Assembly (NCBI GenBank): GCA_030658975.1
Contig: JAUSBL010000114.1
Span: 1 to 64,000, forward strand
Length of the DNA stretch: 64,000 bases
Direction: 5' to 3'
From: Candidatus Latescibacterota bacterium
GTDB lineage: Bacteria > Krumholzibacteriota > Krumholzibacteriia > LZORAL124-64-63
Shown here: in pieces, positions 1 through 9,700 of the stretch
How positions within the stretch are numbered: position 1 is the first letter of the stretch
Layout of the letters: each line of letters opens with the position of its first letter
Notes under the pieces: generated by a model
What the model was told of the DNA's origin: nothing
The model's input: the letters and a program-made list of their open reading frames with translations, nothing else
Databases searched by the model: none
Program-made: the position numbers and the translations under genes

Positions 1-789
1 GCGCCGCCGCCGCCGCCCCCCGCGCCGCCGGTGCCGCTGGCCGACGCGGATCTGCCGGACTTCGGTGACGTCACCGCGGACGAGGAATTCGAGCCCATGG
101 CCTACCGCCGCCGCCGCGGCAACGGCCGTGGCCTGTTGTACGCGCTGCTGGCCGTCGCCGTGCTGGCCGCGGCGGCCGTGGCGTTCCTGTCCTGGCAGTC
201 CGGCGCGCTGAAGCTGCCCTGGCCGGACCGCGACCGGTCCGGCGCCGAAACGCCGATCGTCGCGATCGCGGACACGACCGCGGCGCAGCCCGACTCCCTG
301 GCCTCGGCGGCCGCCGACACCCTGGCGGCGTCGGCCGATTCATTCGCCGTCGCCGTCGGCGACACCCTGATGGCCACGACTGCGGATCAGGACGAGGAGG
401 CCGCAGCGTCGGTCCCGTCCCCCGCACCCACCGGAGACCGCATCCTGCGCGCCGATCCCGCGCCTCGTGCGACCGAACCCGCGGCGGACCTCGCCGAGGC
501 TGCCGCCGACACTTCCCACCGGACATCGGCGTGGCTGCGCCCGTCGCTCGCCGCCGGCATCTACGTGCACGTCGGCTCGTTCCGCGACCTGGACCGCGCC
601 GGCCACCTGGCGCACGAACTCGAAGGCCGCGGCTTCGCCGCGCAAGCCCTCGACGCCGAGGTGAACCACGAGCGGTGGTTCCGCGTCTACACCGGTCCGT
701 ACGAAACGATCGAGGCCGCGCAGACCGCCGAATCGAAGTTGCACGCCGACCGTCTCGCCGATTGGACGATGGTCGTCCGGATCCACTGA
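1..789 (+). CDS. SPOR-domain membrane protein, 5' end outside the window
   Basis: The reading frame is open from base 1. The codons before the GTG at 31 encode a proline/alanine-rich run (APPPPPPAPP), so the true start lies upstream and 262 residues are visible. One transmembrane helix (LLYALLAVAVLAAAAVAFLSW) follows a basic RRRRGNGRG stretch. An Ala/Asp/Thr-rich linker then leads to a C-terminal SPOR domain in about the last 75 residues (IYVHVGSFRDLDRA ... WFRVYTGPY). SPOR domains bind denuded glycan strands at division sites, so an inner-membrane protein with a periplasmic peptidoglycan-binding domain is expected. The stop overlaps the next ATG (TGATG), which suggests translational coupling to the glycosyltransferase. 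Confidence 0.85.
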   Translation, partial: APPPPPPAPPVPLADADLPDFGDVTADEEFEPMAYRRRRGNGRGLLYALLAVAVLAAAAVAFLSWQSGALKLPWPDRDRSGAETPIVAIADTTAAQPDSLASAAADTLAASADSFAVAVGDTLMATTADQDEEAAASVPSPAPTGDRILRADPAPRATEPAADLAEAAADTSHRTSAWLRPSLAAGIYVHVGSFRDLDRAGHLAHELEGRGFAAQALDAEVNHERWFRVYTGPYETIEAAQTAESKLHADRLADWTMVVRIH

Positions 790-2021
790 TGGGCGCCGCG
801 ACCGGCCGCAGCGATCCCCCGGCGTCCGGGCTCGCCGTCGCCCAGCTCGTCGAGGCCCTGGAGATGGGCGGGGCCGAGCGCCTCGCCGTCCAGATCGCCA
901 ACGCCCGCGCCGCCGCCGGCGACGCCTCCCACCTTTTCGTCATGACGGGACCGGGGCCCCTGTCCGGGGCCATCGACCCCGGCGTCCACGTGCGCTACCT
1001 CGGTTTCTCCCGCGCTTCCGTGCACAACCCCGTGCGCTTCGCCGCCTCGTTGTGGCGCGGCGAGAGGCTGCTGGCCCGCCGACTGGCGCGCGACGGCGTG
1101 CAGGTCGTGCAGTCGCACCTGCCCGGCGCGAACTTCTGGGGTCTGCTGCTGGCCCTGCGCGGGCGCTGCGCGGTCATCGCCACGGTCCACAACAACCGCG
1201 AGTTCGACTACGGGAACGCCGACCACCCGCTGCGCGCGCGCCTGCGCCGCCTGGCCTACCGGCTGATGCTGCGGCGCTGCGCCGCGGTGGTGGCCGTCTC
1301 CGAGGCGGTGGCCGTCTCGCTGCTGGAGGATCTGGGCGCCGGCCCCCGCGAGGCCGGCCGCCTGGTCGCGGTGCCCAACGGCGTGGTCGAGCCCGCACCG
1401 CTGGACGCGGCCGCCCGGGCGGCGGTCCGCGCCCGCTTCGGCGCCGCGCCCGGCGAGCTGCTGGTGATGGCCGCGGGCCGGCACTGCGAGCAGAAGAACT
1501 TCGCCGCCCTGATCGAAGCGGCCGCGCGGTTGCGCGCGATCGGCCTGCCCTTCCGTCTGGTGATCGCGGGCGAAGGTCCCCTGCGCCCCGACCACGAGGC
1601 GCTGCGCGAGCGCCTCGGCCTGGGCGACGCCGTGCAGTTCCCGGGCAACCTCGACGACTTCGCCAGCGTGCTGCAGGCGGCCGACGTGTTCGCCCTGCCT
1701 TCGCTGTGGGAGGGCCTGCCGCTGGTCCTGCTGGAAGCCCTGGCCGCGGGCGCGCCCGTCGTGGGCACGGACATCGCCGGCGTGCGCGACGTGATCGTCG
1801 ACGGCGAGAGCGGTCTGCTCGTGGCGCCCGGCGATGCGATCGCCCTGGCCGCCGCGATCGCGCTGCTGGTCGACCCGCAGCGCCGGGATCACCTGCGCGC
1901 CGGCGGCCTGGCCCTGGTCCGCGCGCGGTACTCCTTCGCGCGCGTCTCGCAGACCCTGGGTGAACTGTACCGCCGCGCGGCGGATCGCTCCCGTCCCTCA
2001 TCCCCGGAAAGACCGACATGA
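789..2021 (+). CDS. GT4-type glycosyltransferase
   Basis: 410 residues, GT-B fold, family GT4-like. The N-terminal Rossmann domain begins LAVAQLVEALEMGGAERLAVQIA, a nucleotide-sugar glycosyltransferase signature. The C-terminal domain carries the donor-binding EGLPLVLLEALAAGAPVVGTD element. The ORF track extends upstream to 531, but that part overlaps the SPOR gene in another frame. ATG 789 overlaps the preceding stop and gives the expected N-terminus. The stop overlaps the mqnA start (ATGA). Donor and acceptor cannot be told from sequence; a role in surface glycan or glycolipid synthesis is likely. Confidence 0.88.
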   Translation: MGAATGRSDPPASGLAVAQLVEALEMGGAERLAVQIANARAAAGDASHLFVMTGPGPLSGAIDPGVHVRYLGFSRASVHNPVRFAASLWRGERLLARRLARDGVQVVQSHLPGANFWGLLLALRGRCAVIATVHNNREFDYGNADHPLRARLRRLAYRLMLRRCAAVVAVSEAVAVSLLEDLGAGPREAGRLVAVPNGVVEPAPLDAAARAAVRARFGAAPGELLVMAAGRHCEQKNFAALIEAAARLRAIGLPFRLVIAGEGPLRPDHEALRERLGLGDAVQFPGNLDDFASVLQAADVFALPSLWEGLPLVLLEALAAGAPVVGTDIAGVRDVIVDGESGLLVAPGDAIALAAAIALLVDPQRRDHLRAGGLALVRARYSFARVSQTLGELYRRAADRSRPSSPERPT

Positions 2022-2872
2022 CCTACCGCATCGCCGCCGTCTCCTTCCTGAACACCTGGCCCCTGATCGACGCCCTCGCGGAACTGGCGCCCGATCGCGT
2101 CCGGCTGACCAGCGCCGTGCCCAGCGACCTGCCCGAGCTGCTGCACGCCGACGAGGCCGACGCGGCCCTGATCCCGGTGGTCGAGTGGTTCCGCGGGGCG
2201 GGCGCCGAGATCGTGCCCGGCGTGGCCCTGGCCACCCACGGCCCCGTCGACAGCGTGAAGCTGTTTTCGCGGGTGCCGCCGACGGAGATCGCCGACGTGG
2301 TCGTGGACCGCGGTTCGCGCACCTCGGTGGCCCTGCTGCGCATCCTGTTCGCCGACCTCTACGGCGTGCAGCCGGACTTCCGGGTCGACGTGCCGCAGGT
2401 CGAGACCCTGCTGGACGAGCACGAGGCGGCCCTGGTCATCGGCGACCGCTGCTTCGCCGCCGAGAAGCGCTTCCGAGACGAGGGGCGCGACGACGTCCAC
2501 ATCGTGGACCTCGGCGAGACCTGGCGCCAGATGACGGGTCTGCCCTTCGTCTTCGCCGTCTGGGTCCTGGGCCGGGGCTTCGCGGCGCGCGCGCAGGCGG
2601 TCGAGCGCGCCGGGATCGTCGCCCTGCTGCGCGAGTCCCGCGACGTCGGCCTGACGCGGGTGGACCGGCTGGCCGCCCGCGCGGTCGCCGAGGGGCGCCT
2701 GGGGCCGGGCGGGGAGTGCTCCGCGGCCGCGTTCGCGGCCTATTTCGGCCGCTCGATGTGCTACCGGCTGGGCGAGGCGGAGCTGGCGGGCCTGCACCGT
2801 TTTCATACCCTGTGCGTTCGCCACCAGATCGTGCCCGCGGGGCGCGATGCTGACCCGGCTTGCGCGCAGTGA
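2018..2872 (+). CDS. mqnA: MqnA, chorismate dehydratase (futalosine menaquinone pathway)
   Basis: 284 residues, the usual MqnA size. The N-terminus YRIAAVSFLNTWPLIDAL matches the family opening, and the fold is periplasmic-binding-protein-like (TSAVPSDLPELLHADEADAALIPVVEW). MqnA dehydrates chorismate to 3-[(1-carboxyvinyl)oxy]benzoate, the first committed step of futalosine-dependent menaquinone synthesis. It starts inside the end of the glycosyltransferase gene (ATGA overlap) and lies 11 bp before mqnC. mqnB, mqnD and mqnE are not in the window. Cytosolic; no signal peptide is visible. Confidence 0.9.
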   Translation: MTYRIAAVSFLNTWPLIDALAELAPDRVRLTSAVPSDLPELLHADEADAALIPVVEWFRGAGAEIVPGVALATHGPVDSVKLFSRVPPTEIADVVVDRGSRTSVALLRILFADLYGVQPDFRVDVPQVETLLDEHEAALVIGDRCFAAEKRFRDEGRDDVHIVDLGETWRQMTGLPFVFAVWVLGRGFAARAQAVERAGIVALLRESRDVGLTRVDRLAARAVAEGRLGPGGECSAAAFAAYFGRSMCYRLGEAELAGLHRFHTLCVRHQIVPAGRDADPACAQ

Positions 2873-2883
2873 GGGAGACCCCG

Positions 2884-4044
2884 ATGTCCAGCCGCCCGGC
2901 CCCGGTCGAGACCTACACGCTGCCGCGCAGTTCCTCGCCCGTGGTCCTGGAACTGCTCGCCGAGGCGCTGACGCGCCGCCTGACCGGCGGCGAGCTGTTG
3001 CTGATGTTCGAGGAGGCGGCCCTGCACGACCTGGGCCGCACGGCCCACGCGCTGCGCCTGCAGCGCTGCGATCCCGAGCTGGTCACCTACGTCGTGGACC
3101 GCAACGTCACCTACACGAACCTCTGCTACGTGGACTGCGAGTTCTGCGCCTTCAACCGCCACAAGGGCGACGACGACGCCTACTGGCTGTCGCTCGACGA
3201 GATCCGCGCCAAGGTGCGTTCGGTCTTCGACGCCGGCGGCTCCCAGATCCTGCTGCAGGGCGGCCACCACCCCAACGAGAAGATCGAGACCTACGAGACG
3301 ATGCTCGCGGCGCTGAAGTCGGAGTTCCCGTCCCTGTGGATCCACGGCTTCTCGCCCAACGAGATCCAGCACTTCGCCAAGGTCTCGAAGCTGCCCACCC
3401 TCGAGGTGATCCGCCGCCTGCAGGCCGCCGGTCTGGACTCGATCCCCGGCGGCGGGGCCGAGATCCTCAACGACCGTGTCCGCACGCTGCTGGCGCCGAA
3501 GAAGACGACCGCGCGGGAGTGGATCGAGATCATGGAAGAGGCCCACTACCTGGGCCTGCCCACCACCGCCACGATGATGTTCGCCCACGTCGAGACCTAC
3601 CCCGAACGCATCGAGCACCTGCTGCGCCTGCGCGAGAGCCAGGACCGCACCGGCGGCTACACCGCGTTCATCCCCTGGACCTTCCAGAGCGGCCGCACCC
3701 CGCTGGCGGAGAAGCCCGAGCTCATGGCGCAGGTCGAGGCCCGCGGCTACCTGGGCGCCCAGGACTACCTGCGCACCCTGGCGATCGCGCGGATCGCCCT
3801 GGACAACTTCCCCAACATCCAGGCCTCGTGGGTCACCCAGGGCAAGAGCGTCGGCCAGCTGACGCTGCTGTTCGGGGCCAACGACCTCGGCTCGACGATG
3901 ATGGAGGAGAGCGTCGTGTCGGCCGCCGGCACCACCCACCCCCTGGCCCAGCGCGACCTGGACGAGATGATCCGGGGCGCCGGGTTCAGTCCCGCCCAGC
4001 GCGACAACGGCTACCGTGTGCTGAGGATGATCGGCGGCGATTAG
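2884..4044 (+). CDS. mqnC: MqnC, cyclic dehypoxanthinyl futalosine synthase (radical SAM)
   Basis: 386 residues. The radical-SAM cluster motif CYVDCEFC (CX3CX2C) lies near residue 75, followed by AFNRHKGDDDAYWLS, typical of MqnC/CofH-type enzymes. It converts dehypoxanthine futalosine to the cyclic form. The ORF track starts at a TTG at 2860, but ATG 2884 has a good Shine-Dalgarno (GAGGGAGA) at about 6 bp and clears the mqnA stop, so I chose it. The gene ends tail to tail with the 4-5.4 kb minus-strand gene, overlapping by 4 bp. Confidence 0.93.
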   Translation: MSSRPAPVETYTLPRSSSPVVLELLAEALTRRLTGGELLLMFEEAALHDLGRTAHALRLQRCDPELVTYVVDRNVTYTNLCYVDCEFCAFNRHKGDDDAYWLSLDEIRAKVRSVFDAGGSQILLQGGHHPNEKIETYETMLAALKSEFPSLWIHGFSPNEIQHFAKVSKLPTLEVIRRLQAAGLDSIPGGGAEILNDRVRTLLAPKKTTAREWIEIMEEAHYLGLPTTATMMFAHVETYPERIEHLLRLRESQDRTGGYTAFIPWTFQSGRTPLAEKPELMAQVEARGYLGAQDYLRTLAIARIALDNFPNIQASWVTQGKSVGQLTLLFGANDLGSTMMEESVVSAAGTTHPLAQRDLDEMIRGAGFSPAQRDNGYRVLRMIGGD

Positions 4045-5402
4045 AGGCCGGTCGTTTTGAGCCCGTTCCCGTTCGGCCCGCCCAGGTGCAGCCACTGGTC
4101 GCCGTAGACGGCGCGCGGGAACGCGTAGGGCACCAGCCCGTGCAGGAACTGGCGCAGCTTCAGGGCCAGGTGGTTGGCGTCGTGGGCCCCGTGGACGGTG
4201 CGCAGGAACCCCTCGAGCGTGTAGATCTGGATCTCCACCGGGAACCGGTAGGGCGGCAGGCCGGGCTCGTCGTTGGGGTGCAGGACGTCGAGATCCCCCT
4301 TGTAGACCTTGTAGCCCTGGCCGCTGTGACGGTTCAGGCGGCCGCGGTCGCCGGCGAAGCCGATCGTGTCGGTGATGTTGCGCCAGGCGACGGGGTTGCC
4401 CAGCACGCCGTTGAGCAGCGTCAGCAGCTCGACCACCGCGTCCTCGTCGTGGACGATGAACATCGCGCCGAGCAGGTCGGTGATCGCGTCGGGGTCGTTG
4501 ATCCCCTTGCGGATCATCTTCGAGAGGATCGAGCCGCTGCTGTCCTGGTCCTGGGCGTCCCAGCGGCGGCGCTCGATGACGCGGTGGCTGCCGTCGACGA
4601 TCTCGTAGGAGATCGGGGTCACCGTGCGCTTGAATCGGCAGTTGTAGTAGAGCACGTCCAGCGCCACGCGGCGGCCGGCCGCTTCCAGTTCCAGGAACAT
4701 CGAGCGGAACTGCCAGCGCTCCTGGCCGGGCTGGGGCCGCAGGTTGTAGCGGATCGTCTCCTTGTCGGGTCCCAGCTCGTAGCCGATCTCCACCGTGTTG
4801 GTGTCCACAGTGTGCTTCCAGAGCGCCTCGCACAGCAGATGCTCGATGTAGGCCTTGTGACGCGGGCCCTTCTGGATGTGGCGCGAGTGGTCGATGTCCA
4901 GCAGGAGCTTCGCCAGGTAGAGCTTGCGCTGGGCCTCGAAGCGGATGCGCGGGTCCTCGCGGCTGAACAGCAGCGACATGAGCGTGCGCAGGTCGTTGCA
5001 GGCGTTCACGGTGGCCTGCGGGCGCACGTGGGCCTGGGAAGGCGCCGGCAGCAGGGCCAGCAGGTCGCGCACGTAGGCGTCGGCCTCGGTCATCGACCGC
5101 AGCAGGTCGACGGCCCCGTAGCCCTCGCCGGGCGGCGTGCCTGGCGGGTTGAGCAGGCGGTGGATCTCGTCGCGGTAGGCCGCGTCGTCGTGCTCGATGC
5201 GGCGGGACATCTCGTGGAAGAAGCGGCCGACGCGCGAGGGACGCTGGGTGAAGGCCGGGTCGAGCAGGGGATGGGCCGCGTAGTCCACCGCCCAGGGGTC
5301 GCCGTCGTTGCGGGTCGCGAGGTGCGTGGCATCGACCCAGCGCTCGTACATCCGGCCCGCTTTCACTGCCGTGGCGACGGGGGAGGGGCGGCCCCTCCCC
5401 AT
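4041..5402 (-). CDS. Protein with RelA/SpoT-like nucleotidyltransferase core, function unknown
   Basis: Up to 453 residues with no signal peptide. The C-terminal part (about 315-430) reads SILSKMIRKGINDPDAITDLLGAMFIVHDE ... GQGYKVYKGDL ... FPVEIQIYT. This follows the RelA/SpoT synthetase-fold layout (D-x-x-G strand, glycine-rich segment, E-x-Q-x-x-T). The N-terminal 300 residues match nothing I recognise. It could be a distant (p)ppGpp-type synthetase or another nucleotidyltransferase. The start is uncertain: ATG 5402 has no clear Shine-Dalgarno and its first codons contain a perfect GC hairpin, so ATG 5351 (MYERWVDATHL) is a good alternative. It lies 12 bp or more after the PLP-enzyme gene on the same strand. 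Confidence 0.55.
   Translation of the reverse strand: MGRGRPSPVATAVKAGRMYERWVDATHLATRNDGDPWAVDYAAHPLLDPAFTQRPSRVGRFFHEMSRRIEHDDAAYRDEIHRLLNPPGTPPGEGYGAVDLLRSMTEADAYVRDLLALLPAPSQAHVRPQATVNACNDLRTLMSLLFSREDPRIRFEAQRKLYLAKLLLDIDHSRHIQKGPRHKAYIEHLLCEALWKHTVDTNTVEIGYELGPDKETIRYNLRPQPGQERWQFRSMFLELEAAGRRVALDVLYYNCRFKRTVTPISYEIVDGSHRVIERRRWDAQDQDSSGSILSKMIRKGINDPDAITDLLGAMFIVHDEDAVVELLTLLNGVLGNPVAWRNITDTIGFAGDRGRLNRHSGQGYKVYKGDLDVLHPNDEPGLPPYRFPVEIQIYTLEGFLRTVHGAHDANHLALKLRQFLHGLVPYAFPRAVYGDQWLHLGGPNGNGLKTTGL
5380..5400 (-). terminator. GC-rich hairpin after the PLP-enzyme gene
   Basis: GGGGAGGGG and CCCCTCCCC form a perfect 9-bp stem around a 3-nt loop, 14 bp past the stop of the minus-strand PLP-enzyme gene. 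There is no T-tract, so it would be a weak or factor-assisted terminator. It lies inside the first codons of the longest reading of the next gene, which argues for that gene's shorter start at 5351. Confidence 0.4.
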
Positions 5403-5414
5403 TCGGCCGCGGCT

Positions 5415-6602
5415 CTAGATCATGTCCAGGGCACGTTCCAGATCGGCCTGCAGGTCGGCCGCGTCCTCGCAACCGACGGCCAACCGTACCAGATCATCGG
5501 TGATATCGGCCGCTTTGCGCTCGGCCTGAGGGATCCCCGCGTGGGTCATCGAGGCGGGGTGCTCGATCAGGGACTCGATGCCGCCCAGGCTCACCGCCAG
5601 GGTCGGGATCTGCACGTTGTTGATGACCTTCTTGCCGGCCTCCAGGCCGCCGCGCACGCCGAAGGAGATGACCGCGCCGGGCCCGTCCATCTGCGAAGCG
5701 GCCAGGGCGTGCTGGGGGTGGCTCTCCAGGCCCGGGTAGCGCACCCAGGCGACCTTCGGGTGGTTCTCCAGGAACGGCGCCAGGATCCTGGAGTTGGCCT
5801 GGGCCTTCTCCATGCGCAGGGCCAGCGTGCGCAGGCCGCGCAGCACCAGCCACGCCTGGTGGGGGTCCATCGTGCCGCCCATGTTCTTGTGGACCTTGGC
5901 GAGGCGGCGGAAAAGTTCGGGGTCGCGGGCGGTGACGATGCCCGCCACGACGTCGGTGTGCCCGTTGATGAACTTGGTCATCGAATGCAGGACGATGTCC
6001 GCTCCCATCTCCAGCGGCCGCTGCAGCAGGGGCGAGCAGAACGTGTTGTCCACGCACAGCAGGGCGCCGCCCGCGTGCGCGATCTCGGCGCAGGCGCGGA
6101 TGTCGGTCAGCTTCAGCGTGGGGTTCGAGGGGGTCTCGATGTAGACCAGCTTCGTCTCGGGGCGCATCGCCGCGGCCACGTTGCGGGCGTCGGACGAGTC
6201 GACGAAGGTCGCGCTCACGCCGTAACGCTTGTACTCGGTCTCCAGCACCATGCGCGACGGGCCGTACAGCGACTCGGTCGCCACGACGTGGACGCCCTGG
6301 CTCAGCAGCGCGAAGTAGACGGTGTTGACCGCGGCCATGCCCGAAGCCGCGCCCAGCGCGCCGCAGCCGCCCTCCATCAGGGCGATCGCTTCTTCGAGGT
6401 GGTCGGTGGTCGGGTTGCCGAGGCGCGTGTAGATGTGGCCCGGGTCGCGGCCGGCGAAGCGGTCGGCGCCCTCGTCGGCGTCGCGGAAGCGGAAGGTGGA
6501 CGACTGGTAGATCGGGATCGACACGGCCCCGGTCTCGGGATCGGGCCGCTGTCCGGCGTGGACCACCTTGGTGTGCATACCCATCTTATCGAGGTCGTGC
6601 AT
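5415..6602 (-). CDS. Cystathionine gamma-synthase / methionine gamma-lyase family PLP enzyme
   Basis: 395 residues, normal for the Cys/Met metabolism PLP family. Visible family features are KVVHAGQRPDPETGAVSIPIYQSSTF, YTRLGNPTTDHLEE, the PLP-stacking region ASGMAAV, CVDNTF, and the Schiff-base lysine in HSMTKFINGHTD. Synthase, beta-lyase and gamma-lyase activities cannot be separated reliably by eye. The start ATG 6602 is preceded by a GAAAGGA ribosome-binding site. The 1446-residue ORF in the track is this gene read through upstream antisense sequence. No other methionine-pathway gene is adjacent. Confidence 0.9.
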   Translation of the reverse strand: MHDLDKMGMHTKVVHAGQRPDPETGAVSIPIYQSSTFRFRDADEGADRFAGRDPGHIYTRLGNPTTDHLEEAIALMEGGCGALGAASGMAAVNTVYFALLSQGVHVVATESLYGPSRMVLETEYKRYGVSATFVDSSDARNVAAAMRPETKLVYIETPSNPTLKLTDIRACAEIAHAGGALLCVDNTFCSPLLQRPLEMGADIVLHSMTKFINGHTDVVAGIVTARDPELFRRLAKVHKNMGGTMDPHQAWLVLRGLRTLALRMEKAQANSRILAPFLENHPKVAWVRYPGLESHPQHALAASQMDGPGAVISFGVRGGLEAGKKVINNVQIPTLAVSLGGIESLIEHPASMTHAGIPQAERKAADITDDLVRLAVGCEDAADLQADLERALDMI

Positions 6603-6630
6603 GGGGTTTCCTTTCGGGGGCTGCTGCGGC

Positions 6631-6659
6631 GGATGCGCGGCCGGTCCGCGGCGGCATCC
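6631..6659 (-). promoter_or_regulatory. Leader hairpin upstream of the PLP-enzyme gene
   Basis: GGATG...CATCC encloses CGCGG-ccggt-CCGCG, giving an interrupted 10-bp stem about 30 bp upstream of the start. If transcribed it would form a stable 5' UTR hairpin. It does not match a SAM riboswitch that I can recognise. No function is claimed. Confidence 0.3.
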
Positions 6660-6695
6660 AGGATCGTACACCGGGAAATCGGGGCCGGTTCCGCC

Positions 6696-6724
6696 TTGTC
6701 GGGGAACCGGCGCCTCCCTATAAT
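6696..6724 (+). promoter_or_regulatory. Sigma70-type promoter for the subtilase gene
   Basis: TTGTCG (-35) and a perfect TATAAT (-10) are separated by 17 bp, 62 bp upstream of the ATG. The leader contains a T6 run, followed by the ribosome-binding site TGGAGG. Confidence 0.6.
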
Positions 6725-6785
6725 AGGCCCCCCGCCCTCGAAGGCAAGATCCTCGAAAGTCCACGTTTTTTCTGGAGGTTCCGAG

Positions 6786-9700
6786 ATGAAGGCAACCGTG
6801 GCGAGCCGGAGTGCTCCGATCGTCATCCTGGCGATTTTGGCCCTCGCGGCGACGGCGGCCGTCGCGGCGGAGCGCCCGCGCGACCCCTGGCCGTACCTGC
6901 CCTCGGACGACATCGGCGCCGTCGCCTGGCGCGCCGCCCATCCGACCTGGGACGGCCGCGGCGTCGTCATCGCGATCCTCGACACCGGCGTCGACGGCTA
7001 CGCCCCGGGACTGACCGCGACCTCGACCGGCGGCCAGAAGCTGCTCGACACGCGCGACTTCACCGACGAGGGCGTGTGGGAGGTGGTCGCGGTCGAGCAG
7101 GAGGACGGCGCCTTCGTCCACCCCGACGGCAACCGCCTCGAGGGGGTGGCCGCCCTCGCGGTGCCGCCGCCCTCCGACGACAAGGCCTACCCGGTGTGGA
7201 TGGGCGTCCTGGACGAGCCCCGCTTCCAGAACGTCGACGACCTGCAGGACGCCAACGACGACGGCGACCGCACCGACCGCTTCGCGTTCCTGGTCTACAC
7301 GGCCCCGCGCGCCGCGGTCGAGACGGCCCTGGGCGCCGGCCGCGGCCTGGACCTGCTGGCCGGCCTGAACGAGACGGCCGCCGCGGCCGTCGCCGCCGAG
7401 CGCGAAGGCGCGCGGGTCTGGCTCGTGGCCGTGGACACCGATGGTGACGGCCGCCTCGACGACGAGCGCCCCCTGCGCGACTTCCACGTCGACTGGGACC
7501 TGTTCGGGCTGCGCGGCCCCGACGCGCCGGACAGCCGCACGCTCATGGCCTGGTCGGTGAGCGTCACCGCCAACGAGGACTGGCTGGGCGCCCCCGAGGC
7601 CCCGACCGTCGCGTTCCACCACGACTCCGGTTCCCACGGCTCGCACTGCGCCGGCATCGCCGCCGGCTGCGAAGTCGGCGGCCAGCCCGGCCTGCACGGC
7701 GCCGCGCCCGGCGCCTGGCTGATCTCCTGCAAGATCGGCGACAACCGCCTCTCCGGCGGGGCGACGCGCACCGAGACCATGAAGAAGGCCTTCGAACACG
7801 CCGTCGACTTCGGCGAGCGCTACGGCCTGCCGGTCGTGGTCAACATGAGCTTCGGCATCAACTCGGTGGAAGAGGGCGAGGACACCATCGGCAAGTGGCT
7901 CGACGAGCTGCTGGCCGAGCACCCGGAGTTCACCGTCTGCACCAGCAACGGCAACGAGGGCCCCGGCCTCTCCACCAGCGGCATCCCGGCGACCAGCCAG
8001 AGCCTGATCGCGTCGGGCGCCTACCTGTCCCGCGCCACCGGCGAGGACCTCTACCAGGCCCGCCTGCCGCGCGCGACCCTGTTCGCCTTCTCCAGCCGCG
8101 GCGGCGAGACGCCCAAGCCCGATGTCGTGGCGCCGGGCTCCGCGCTGTCGACCGTGCCCGGCTACGTCGACGGCAGCGCCCGCTTCAACGGCACCAGCAT
8201 GGCCTCGCCGCAGACCGCGGGCGCGGTCGCCTGCCTGCTGAGCGCCGCCGCGCAGGAGGAGCTCGAGGTCCACTGGGGCATGCTGAAGCGCGCCCTGATC
8301 GCCGGCGCGAAGCCGGTGGACGGCCTGGCCCTGTTCGAGCAGGGGGGCGGCCTGGTCAACATCCAGGGCGCGTGGGACGTGCTGCGCCCGCTGGCCCGCA
8401 GCGAGTCGGCCCACCAGGTGCTCGACTGGCGCATCTCCGTGGATTGCCCGTTCCAGTCCGACGGCAAGTCCTCGGCCGCGTACTGGCGCACCCCCGGCGG
8501 CGCGCCGGTCGCGCCCGAGCGCGTGACCTTCTCGGTGAAGCCGGTCTTCCACCCCGACCTGGGACCCGACGAGAAGGACGCCTTCTTCCGCTCCTTCTCT
8601 TTCCGCAGCGAAGCGCCCTGGCTGCAGGTGCTCTCCCAGAAGCGGTACGTGCGCGGCGACATGGCGATGGACGTCGACGTCGCCTACGACGCCCGCAAGC
8701 TGCCGGCCGAGGGCGTCGTCAGCGCGCGCGTCATCGCTTCGCTCGACGGCGGCGACCTGTCCGGCGCGGCGGCCCGCGAGTTCGACCTCTGGAACACCGT
8801 CGTGTCCGGCGTCGCGGTCGGTCCGCAGGACGGTTTCGCGACGACCTTCACCGGCAAGGGCCTGCAGGCCTCGACCAACCGCCGCCACTACGTGCAGCCG
8901 CCGGCCGGCGCCACCGCCATGCGCTGCCGCCTCGAGGTCAGCCGCCAGATCGGCGCGATCAAGGGCGCGGGCGCCGCGCTGGAGATCTGCGACCCCGAGG
9001 GCGTCGTGCGTGGCGGCTGGGCCGGCTACGCGCGGCCCGAGACCAGCCCCGTCGTCGACATGACGGTCCTGCCGCCCGACCTGCGGCCCGGCATCTGGGA
9101 GCTGAACGTGTCGGCGGCGATCGGCAACCTGGCCGACACCGACTACCGGTTGACGGTCTCGTTCGACGGTTACCAGACCGATCCGCCCACGCTCGCCGCC
9201 CTGGCGAGCAAGGGCACGGGCAAGCCGGCCGAGACGGACCTCACGGTGACCCGCAGCTTCCCCGGCGTGTTCCGGGGCGCGGCGCGGGCGCAGATCGACG
9301 GCTTCCGCCGCGAGCGCGAGGTCGAGGTCGAGAAGGACGACACCTGGACCCACGACTTCGCGCTCGATGGGACCACGCCGCGCGCGGAGTTCCACCTGAC
9401 GATGGACGAGGCCACGGCCAACCTGCTGACCGACTGCGCCGTGAACATCCTGGACGCCGATGGCGCGGCCGTGTCGGCCGGCGCCTTCTCCGGCCTGGAG
9501 GCCGACGCGTCGGTGGCGCTGCCCGCGGGCAGCGACGGCGGCAAGTACACCCTGCAGGTGGTCGCCGCCTTCGCCCTGAAGAAGGACAGCGAGAAGTGGG
9601 GTTTCACGGCCGAGGAGCGCTACCTGTTCGCCGCCCCGTCGACGGGCAAGGTCGACCGCGCCGGCGGCGCACCGCTGCGCCTGTACTGCGGCGTGCCGGC

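Noticed and set aside
6603-6695. SAM riboswitch before the PLP-enzyme gene
   Set aside because: The leader has a stable hairpin but no recognisable SAM-I, SAM-II or SAH core sequence.
2847-6785. Upstream two-thirds of the 2337-residue plus-strand ORF
   Set aside because: It is antisense or frame-shadow of mqnC, the RelA-like gene and the PLP-enzyme gene. Only the part from 6786 has a promoter, ribosome-binding site and recognisable protein.
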